Assembly (NCBI GenBank): GCA_937873545.1
Contig: CALMWI010000516.1
Location: forward strand, 1 to 5,100
From: an uncultured bacterium
Lineage (GTDB): Bacteria > UBA4055
Reading direction: 5' to 3'
Length of the DNA: 5,100 nt
The position numbers and the translations under genes are program-made. Positions 1 through 5,100 of the stretch are shown piece after piece (the first letter of the stretch is position 1; every line of letters begins with the position of its first letter). The notes under the pieces were generated by a model. That model was not told the DNA's origin and did not search any database. It was given only the letters and a program-made list of their open reading frames with translations.

Positions 1-67
1 TACAACGCTGAGACTGATTAGTATAAGTACCGAGAATGAATCGCTTTGTCGTTCCATAAATAGTCAT
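1..67 (-). CDS. Start of an unidentified tail-module gene, cut by the window edge
   Basis: Only the first 22 codons are visible, starting MTIYGTTKRFILG and continuing to TNQSQRC at the edge, with no stop. The start is supported by AAGGA six bases upstream, overlapping the stop of the previous gene, and by a gap of nine bases between genes, which matches the tight packing of the module. An ATG at 72-70 is followed after one codon by TGA and is not usable. A second open frame starts at ATG 57-55 (MERQSDSF, then a hydrophobic run) but has a spacing of 16 bases from the ribosome binding site and is less likely. Too little sequence is present to assign a function; by position it is probably another tail or virion structural protein. 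Confidence 0.6.
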   Translation of the reverse strand, partial: MTIYGTTKRFILGTYTNQSQRC

Positions 68-73
68 TTCATG

Positions 74-78
74 TCCTT
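74..78 (-). promoter_or_regulatory. Ribosome binding site (AAGGA) of the edge-truncated gene
   Basis: AAGGA overlaps the TAA stop of the fibre-like gene (79-77) and ends six bases before the ATG at 67. This identifies a new gene start at the left edge although only 67 bases of it are present, and it rules against the more distant ATG at 57. Confidence 0.75.
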
Positions 79-598
79 ATGATATTAAGCCATGCCCCGT
101 TGTGGGTCTTGCCATCAATAGTATTTCTTCGATTTTATCTCGAACAGAACTCATATCGCTATTAGATTCAAGAGCCGAAATAATAGCATTTAAACATACT
201 GCTACTTTCGCAAAATTATTATTTATAGTTCCTGACTGATCGGTAGCAGTTGTATCAGTACACGCAGCTAAAACCGCATCAGTTGTTGTTCCGCCCGTAC
301 TATCAGTCACGCCGTCAATAGTATAACCGCTTAGAGTATCAGTTCCCGTTCCGCCCGTACTATCAGTCAAGCTTACAATAGCTGATTTACGAGTTGAAAG
401 TATATGATTACCTGCACTATCATACATGTGATCTAAGTCGAGACCGCTTGTTCCTTCAAGCCATAGTGCTAAATCATCGCCAAGTATTCTGTAATTACTT
501 GTTGCGGTTGCATCGTCCGACTGATAACCTGTCATATAATCCGTACTTCCATCGAATGTAGTCTCGTCTAATTCTGTGAATTCACTCATTTTTGGCAT
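77..598 (-). CDS. Putative phage virion fibre/appendage protein with tandem TDSTGGT repeat
   Basis: This small 173-residue protein has no signal peptide or membrane helix. Residues 5-47 (FTELDETTFDGSTDY, GYQSDD, YRILGDDLALWL) resemble a short N-terminal motif found in many phage structural and fibre proteins, in which a DG.D.. segment is followed by a predicted strand and short helix. Residues 55-75 (LDHMYDSAGNHILSTR) lead into two adjacent 20-residue repeats, with TDSTGGT at 78-84 and 98-104. The C-terminus has NNNFAKVAVCLNAIISAL at 126-143 and ends in GHGLIS. The combination of TGGT..TD, NNFA..., and a terminal GLI is one I recognise from small phage virion proteins that are variously annotated as head fibre, tail fibre or hypothetical. 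The start at 598 is chosen because AGGAG lies five bases upstream; Met4 would be 14 bases away. The gene follows the hub gene after 11 bases. A virion surface role is probable; attachment to tail rather than head is inferred only from its neighbours. Confidence 0.65.
   Translation of the reverse strand: MPKMSEFTELDETTFDGSTDYMTGYQSDDATATSNYRILGDDLALWLEGTSGLDLDHMYDSAGNHILSTRKSAIVSLTDSTGGTGTDTLSGYTIDGVTDSTGGTTTDAVLAACTDTTATDQSGTINNNFAKVAVCLNAIISALESNSDMSSVRDKIEEILLMARPTTGHGLIS
278..381 (-). repeat. In-frame tandem duplication, 60-base period, in the fibre-like gene
   Basis: Positions 288-309 and 348-369 are identical over 22 bases, exactly 60 bases apart. The similarity extends imperfectly to 278-321 versus 338-381, about 37 of 44 bases by eye. 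Sixty bases is 20 codons, so the repeat keeps the frame and yields two consecutive 20-residue units, each carrying TDSTGGT. A looser third relative (TDTTATDQSG) follows at residues 114-123. The match at DNA level as well as protein level suggests a fairly recent duplication rather than only structural convergence. Confidence 0.85.
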
Positions 599-603
599 AA
601 ATT

Positions 604-608
604 CTCCT
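604..608 (-). promoter_or_regulatory. Ribosome binding site (AGGAG) of the fibre-like gene
   Basis: AAAGGAGAATTTATG reads directly on the minus strand. The AGGAG core ends five bases before the ATG at 598, a near-ideal spacing, and decides the start in favour of Met1 over Met4. It lies in the 11-base spacer just after the hub gene's TAA, so termination and re-initiation are probably coupled. Confidence 0.85.
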
Positions 609-609
609 T

Positions 610-2727
610 TTATACTGGGTCTGTAATATACTTAGTTAATACAACATCATAATAACCGATATATGTATTTATTCGTTCAACGCGCCAATTCAGAGAGCTT
701 ATTGAAAGCACGCTGTTTATCTCGATTGAGTAATCAGGGTCGGCAAACAATCTACTGATTTTACATGTAGCTTTTTTATTATCCATAGCAGCATATTCAT
801 TATAATAAGTATCTAAGGCATTAGGCACATAGTTCAATGTCGGTTTTAGTACGCTTTCAGTGTCAATTTCGGCATATTCCTGAGTCTGCGTATTCCAATC
901 TATTATATCAGATGTATCAATAACAATCGGAGTTCCAACAGACGACAAAAAGCTTCTGACAAATGTAAATGTCTTGCCTGTGTAATAGCAGTATAAATTC
1001 ATACTTGCTAAAAAGAATTGTAATAATTCGGCAACATTATAATATGTTAAATCATCAGATTGCGTATCGAAAAGGTAATCTGTTGTAGTTTCAGCTTCGG
1101 GTTTAAAAACTATACTACTCGGTAAGAATCCTATATCTTTAGAAATATTACCGTTTTTATGGAGTGTTGCAGTACCGAAATCAGACGAACTCAATGGGTA
1201 GGCTGATTCATAATTTATTTTATATTCATAAGATGTATTATCATTGCTTAATACTATTCCAGATTCAAAATTTGATTCCTCTTGAGTAGTGTAAGAATCT
1301 GTATTATAAGGATAGTCTAAAATATTGATTCTTGTAGGTTGTGGGTCGTAAAATGTTCCTATGGTATTAGTAACGCCTGTCCATCCGTCATCTTTAATTC
1401 TATAAGTCAATCCGTTATATTCAACATATACAAAAGCATCTTCTTTAAATGTATTTCCTGAAGTCCAATACTCGTATTCGCCTTCTATTAAACTGCCATC
1501 CTCTAACATAAGCATATTGTTAGATATCATAGTGATATATGTTTTCATAATATCAGCAGTTATAATATTCCACGATGGATAATACTTGTTGTCTATGATA
1601 GATTTATAACGAGGATCTAAAAATACCCTACCCTTAGTCCCAGTCCATTCGTTATATTTAGTATAGTCAAACGGGTTAAATATATCATAATCGTATTGCG
1701 CCGTCTCAGTAGTACCGCCAACTCCGTCAGAAACTAATCCGAACCAAAAATAACATCCTTTTATTATGTACTTAGCTGCATTGATTGGCATTGCATCTAC
1801 AAACGACCCGTAGTGCCTTTGTATTGTATTAGTATTACAACTTAAAGCACCATCTACCATAGTAGGGTAATAAGTAGTATCGGTTGTTGCTCGATGTCCA
1901 TATCCATCGCAATACAAACTGAGAAGTTTTTTGCCATTGCTGGAGTTTACAAAAAGTATTATCCCTAAGAAGTATATATCTGTTATTCCTTTAGCGTCTA
2001 TTAAATTCGGAGACCTTGAAGCTTGAGTTACCATAATCTTACTATAATCGTACACATCAGTTATAGTGCCTATAATAGCAGTTGCGGCAGTATATTCATC
2101 GGCGACTATATCAGAATAAAACTGATCTATTTTATCTTCCCAATCATAAACATCTCGATAAACTCCAAGACCCCAATCAGGAATAGTCCAATCAGTAGAA
2201 TAAGTCGGCAGATTAACTGAGTTTGTAAAATAACTTAATAGCAAGGCATTAAATATATTTATCTGTAAATCGAATGGGTCTTTGCTTGTAGATTCTAATG
2301 TATCTGTACTATATCTCAATTTGCTATCTGAAAACAATACTATCGGGTCATATACCGTAACCTCTACCGTCTGCGTATCTTCAGAGTATGAACTATCAAT
2401 AGAGATTATTCCCTCGAATATCTGATCGTCATCTCCGTTAAATGCTCTAAGCAAATAATTTGTTAAATTCGGGAAATTCGGATGCGCCGTCATAAAGCTT
2501 CCCGGAGCATCAAAAAATGAAGTGTCTGCCGTTCTTACGGTAAATGTAAATCTGCGAGGTTTTAAATTAAAAAAATCGTCAGCTTTATTTTCTATTTCGG
2601 TAAATTGCGGGTCTATTATTGCCGTTATAGTATCCTGAGGACTGTCAGGCGAAACAATCATTCCTACATCTGTAGGGTAATTATCTCGATGAAATATCTG
2701 AAGAGTTTTAATATCAATTTGAGGCAT
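610..2727 (-). CDS. Putative phage tail-tip / baseplate hub protein (Dit/Tal or gpD-like position)
   Basis: This 705-residue protein has no signal peptide or membrane segment and is rich in Tyr, Asp, Thr and Ser, like a beta-rich virion protein. Residues about 35-135 look like the first hub barrel: FTFTVRT, then IFEGIISIDS and VEVTVYDPIVLFSD, matching the 'F.G.I ... v.V.a.D...L' pattern of tail hub proteins. Residues about 140-550 are a large, unrecognised, aromatic-rich region. Residues 562-590 (YYNVAELLQFFLASMNLYCYY, a TFTFV strand), then IVIDTSDIIDWN, resemble the later hub section. The end (SIEINSVLSI..LNWRVERINTY..YYDVVLTKY) resembles the closing barrel of such proteins. The ATG lies 14 bases inside the tape measure gene with an AGGG six bases upstream, and the stop is TAA. 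Position directly after the tape measure gene is where Dit, Tal or hub genes sit. I infer a tip or hub role; a distal tail protein with an inserted carbohydrate-binding region is the main alternative. No peptidase or lysozyme motif is evident. Confidence 0.72.
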   Translation of the reverse strand: MPQIDIKTLQIFHRDNYPTDVGMIVSPDSPQDTITAIIDPQFTEIENKADDFFNLKPRRFTFTVRTADTSFFDAPGSFMTAHPNFPNLTNYLLRAFNGDDDQIFEGIISIDSSYSEDTQTVEVTVYDPIVLFSDSKLRYSTDTLESTSKDPFDLQINIFNALLLSYFTNSVNLPTYSTDWTIPDWGLGVYRDVYDWEDKIDQFYSDIVADEYTAATAIIGTITDVYDYSKIMVTQASRSPNLIDAKGITDIYFLGIILFVNSSNGKKLLSLYCDGYGHRATTDTTYYPTMVDGALSCNTNTIQRHYGSFVDAMPINAAKYIIKGCYFWFGLVSDGVGGTTETAQYDYDIFNPFDYTKYNEWTGTKGRVFLDPRYKSIIDNKYYPSWNIITADIMKTYITMISNNMLMLEDGSLIEGEYEYWTSGNTFKEDAFVYVEYNGLTYRIKDDGWTGVTNTIGTFYDPQPTRINILDYPYNTDSYTTQEESNFESGIVLSNDNTSYEYKINYESAYPLSSSDFGTATLHKNGNISKDIGFLPSSIVFKPEAETTTDYLFDTQSDDLTYYNVAELLQFFLASMNLYCYYTGKTFTFVRSFLSSVGTPIVIDTSDIIDWNTQTQEYAEIDTESVLKPTLNYVPNALDTYYNEYAAMDNKKATCKISRLFADPDYSIEINSVLSISSLNWRVERINTYIGYYDVVLTKYITDPV

Positions 2728-5100
2728 AACCTACCCTGCGGTTAATTTTCTCTCCCTGTCTGTTCCACTGATTTATCTTTGACGGAGTGAATACATCACC
2801 GTTGAAAGACCAGTCTTTCTTCTGAAGTATTATGTTTCCGTTCTGAATAGCCTCGACTACCTTATCAAGTTTCCTTTCAAGAGTTCCGTAGTCTCCGCCT
2901 TGCATAGCTCGTCTCGATCCGTACATATTCGTTCCGATTGCGACAACATCATCCTTACGGAAAGGAGTAATTTTACCATCCTGAATTATCGCATCGTCAA
3001 CCTTTCCGCCAATGCTTGTAATTGCTATTTTTAAAAATTTAGCCCATCCACCACTACCTGCGTTTTCAAGTAATGCTTTCAAACCTGCTATAAACAACAT
3101 CTTTACAAGTAGCTGATTCAGTATATTCAGCATCGAATTTTTCCACGCAACCCATATCTGATGTAATTTCTTTTCAGTTACTACTGTCGAGTCTATTAAA
3201 GCACCCATCTGTAAATTCATAAAGTCAACAACTGAAGATGCCGAAGATTCAAATGCGCTTGAAGCAGACTCAAGAACCATAAGTAAGTATTCGTGTTCTT
3301 TTGCCCAAATTGCCTGTTTTTCTTCGGACGCTTCAAACATAATATCAAGTAATTCTTTCTGTCGTTTCCATTCAAGAACAATCAGCATCTTGCTCTTTTC
3401 TTCTTCGGTTAAGATCGTAGTTGTTGCAAGGTCTTCAATTCTAAGTTTCTCTAAATCGTATTTCGCATTAACCTTATCAGCATCGCTTCTTAAATATGTA
3501 TCTCTTAAATTCTCAAGATTCTCTTCATTTTTCTTTATGTAATCGCTTGATTCTTTTGCGCGATCCATTTTTAATTTCGCAGTCGCGTCAATCCATTTCT
3601 TCTCATTTTCGTAAGCATCGTAAATGAGTTTACTCATAGTCTCATTATGCTTCTTTCTTTCGTCTGCTATCTTATCATTATAGAATGTATTGATGTATAG
3701 TAATTCTTTCTGACCTTTCTCGGCAAGTATCTGAGCTACTTTAGCTTTATCTTTCGCATCTTCAGCTTTTAGTCCGAGACTTACAGCCGCTTCTTTGAGT
3801 GCATACTCCCTTTCGGCTTCGAGCAGAGCTATACGACCTGCAAGAGTTTTCTGCATATAAGCTTCATAATACTTATCAAGCTGTTTAAGTCGCTTTGCCT
3901 GCGCTTTCTTATCTTCTTCAAGCTGTTTTTTCTGGACTTCGATTTCAGCTTCTGTCATAATACTATTGACTAATTGCAACGCCTGATCTATTTTATCCTT
4001 GCCGTCAATTATCTGTTGTGCGCTTTTACCCATGAAATCAGAATCGAAGAAATTAAATGTACCTAAACTACCTTCAAGTTTCTCTTTTTGCTTTTGTAAT
4101 TCCGTAGCAAGTTCGCCTAAATCAGCGGTTTTCATACCTTCGATATTAGTCTTAGTCAGAATGAATCCGTTAGCGATTTCATTGACAGCTACTTTCGCAT
4201 CTTTAAGATTAAGTAATTTATTTGCGTACTCTTTGTTAATCTCTTGCATGACTTCAAGATTAACTTTATTTGTGCCTTCTATTTTAAGTAATTCTTCGTT
4301 GAGTTCTTTGGCTCTAACAGCGGCTGACCCTGCATCAATATTAACAGTATATTGACGACCTTCATATTCTTCAACTTGCTTACCACTCTGAAGCAACTCA
4401 AGTTCTTTTAGAATTTCCTGTCGTCTCTCAAGCTGTTTATTATTGCGTTCAACCTGTTCGACCAAATCTTTCATGTCCATTCCTGCGAATGGTCGTGTCT
4501 GACTGAGTAAGTCTGCCTGCATTCGAGACTGAATGAACATCTTATTCATGTTATCAGTAGCTTCAGTTAATCGTTCAGCTTCGATACGGTTTTTCTCTTG
4601 CCATGATTTGAATGTAGTCCAAATACCGACACCGACCATTGCAATTAGAGTAAATGCGCTGAATGCGGCACTTAACAGACCTACACCGACAGATGCAGAT
4701 GCCGAAGCTTGACCTACTCTTTCAATAGCAAGTCCGGTAACAACAGCCTGTGTTCTCGTTGCAATAAATATAGATTTTATTTTAACAAACTGTCCGTAAA
4801 GTAATGGCATTATATAATTTATCGCAATCCATCTCATACCTACTAATGCAAGCGCACCCGCTAAAACGGTAAGCGAAGCCATTAAACCTTTAAGCAATGG
4901 AGCGATTTCACGCAATATAGATAAAAACTGTGTAACTCTAATTATAACACTCTTGAATGAATCTCCGAATGTAAATAAGTCAGTACCTAATGCGACCCAC
5001 ATAGCAGACATTCTGTCTTTCGCACCTTTAATCGTGTCTGCCATAATATCGAATTTTTCATTTGTCGTATTCGTTGCATTTGCTATTTCACCGATAATCT
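2714..5100 (-). CDS. Phage tail tape measure protein, C-terminal part (5' end beyond window)
   Basis: This gene encodes the protein that acts as ruler and scaffold for tail-tube assembly and lies in the tail lumen. The frame has no stop between 5044 and 5100, adding at least 18 residues (IIGEIANATNTT...) before the Met at 5044. No Shine-Dalgarno precedes that Met, so I treat it as internal; about 794 residues are visible. Numbering from that Met: residues 1-30 (TIKGAKDRMSAMW, LGTDLF) resemble the segment that follows the conserved N-terminal domain in TP901-type tape measures. Two hydrophobic stretches follow at about 55-83 and 119-143. Residues 149-330 and 365-585 are long charged, Glu/Lys/Ala/Leu-rich helices, probably coiled coil. 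Residues 630-660 are amphipathic to hydrophobic. The tail at 681-710 (VDDAII..GKITPF..DDVVAIGT) is a recurrent C-terminal pattern of tape measure proteins. The stop is TGA (2716-2714), followed in frame by TAT TAA. Role is from family architecture and gene order; no homology search was run. Confidence 0.9.
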   Translation of the reverse strand, partial: IIGEIANATNTTNEKFDIMADTIKGAKDRMSAMWVALGTDLFTFGDSFKSVIIRVTQFLSILREIAPLLKGLMASLTVLAGALALVGMRWIAINYIMPLLYGQFVKIKSIFIATRTQAVVTGLAIERVGQASASASVGVGLLSAAFSAFTLIAMVGVGIWTTFKSWQEKNRIEAERLTEATDNMNKMFIQSRMQADLLSQTRPFAGMDMKDLVEQVERNNKQLERRQEILKELELLQSGKQVEEYEGRQYTVNIDAGSAAVRAKELNEELLKIEGTNKVNLEVMQEINKEYANKLLNLKDAKVAVNEIANGFILTKTNIEGMKTADLGELATELQKQKEKLEGSLGTFNFFDSDFMGKSAQQIIDGKDKIDQALQLVNSIMTEAEIEVQKKQLEEDKKAQAKRLKQLDKYYEAYMQKTLAGRIALLEAEREYALKEAAVSLGLKAEDAKDKAKVAQILAEKGQKELLYINTFYNDKIADERKKHNETMSKLIYDAYENEKKWIDATAKLKMDRAKESSDYIKKNEENLENLRDTYLRSDADKVNAKYDLEKLRIEDLATTTILTEEEKSKMLIVLEWKRQKELLDIMFEASEEKQAIWAKEHEYLLMVLESASSAFESSASSVVDFMNLQMGALIDSTVVTEKKLHQIWVAWKNSMLNILNQLLVKMLFIAGLKALLENAGSGGWAKFLKIAITSIGGKVDDAIIQDGKITPFRKDDVVAIGTNMYGSRRAMQGGDYGTLERKLDKVVEAIQNGNIILQKKDWSFNGDVFTPSKINQWNRQGEKINRRVGYASN
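2734..2737 (-). promoter_or_regulatory. Weak ribosome binding site (AGGG) of the hub gene, inside the tape measure gene
   Basis: The minus strand reads GCAGGGTAGGTTATG. AGGG lies six bases before the ATG at 2727 and is embedded in the last codons of the tape measure gene. With the 14-base overlap of the two genes this suggests translational coupling. The match to a consensus Shine-Dalgarno is only partial. Confidence 0.5.

Noticed and set aside
70..72. ATG on the minus strand just after the AAGGA site
   Set aside because: It reads ATG AAA TGA and stops after one sense codon.
278..381. The 60-base repeat as a CRISPR array, attachment site or iteron
   Set aside because: There are only two copies, they are in frame inside a coding sequence, and they encode a repeated protein motif, which fully explains them.
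587..589. Alternative start of the fibre-like gene at Met4 (MSEF...)
   Set aside because: It would be 14 bases from the AGGAG site, whereas the ATG at 598 is five bases away.
2023..2220. 65-codon open frame on the plus strand
   Set aside because: It lies wholly antisense to the hub gene, its Ile/Ser-rich composition is what the opposite strand of a Tyr/Asp-rich gene gives, and it has no relatives I recognise or supporting context.
2714..2716. Possible TGA readthrough or recoding at the end of the tape measure gene
   Set aside because: A TAA follows after one codon, so readthrough would add only two residues, and tryptophan is encoded by TGG throughout.
3999..4355. 118-codon open frame on the plus strand
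   Set aside because: It is antisense to the coiled-coil part of the tape measure gene. Its Ser/Leu/Phe-rich sequence is the expected mirror of Glu/Lys-rich helix codons, and every neighbouring gene is on the minus strand.
4633..4880. Hydrophobic stretches read as a membrane protein or holin
   Set aside because: They are internal to the tape measure frame, and hydrophobic segments are normal in tape measure proteins.

Overview
The window is a stretch of a tailed double-stranded DNA phage or prophage genome, entirely within the tail-assembly module. All coding is on the minus strand and packed almost without gaps. The DNA is AT-rich. Starts are preceded by recognisable Shine-Dalgarno sequences (AGGAG and AAGGA, and a weaker AGGG), so the host uses ordinary SD-dependent initiation. 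TAA and TGA both act as stops and tryptophan is read from TGG, so there is no sign of genetic-code change. No host gene, integrase, tRNA or other taxonomic marker is present, so the host cannot be named.

In transcription order (right to left), the layout is as follows. (1) 5100-2714: the C-terminal part of a tail tape measure protein. Its frame stays open through the right edge, so the ATG at 5044 is internal. (2) 2727-610: a 705-residue tail-tip or baseplate-hub-like protein, which starts inside the last 14 bases of the tape measure gene. (3) 598-77: a 173-residue putative virion fibre or appendage protein with a tandem 20-residue TDSTGGT repeat, 11 bases after the hub gene. (4) 67-1: the first 22 codons of another gene, cut by the left edge.

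The order tape measure, tail-tip/hub, fibre-like protein is the usual arrangement of siphophage-type tail modules. The tape measure sets tail length and is held in the tail lumen. The hub protein would cap the tail tip and organise the baseplate. The small repeat protein is probably attached to the tip or another virion surface. Overlaps and very short spacers indicate one polycistronic message with coupled translation. There is no intergenic stretch over 11 bases, and I see no promoter, terminator, RNA gene, mobile element or CRISPR array.

I looked for an unusual system and did not find one. The points worth following up are the in-frame duplication in the fibre-like gene, the large aromatic-rich central part of the hub protein, and the apparent replacement of separate Dit and Tal genes by one protein.
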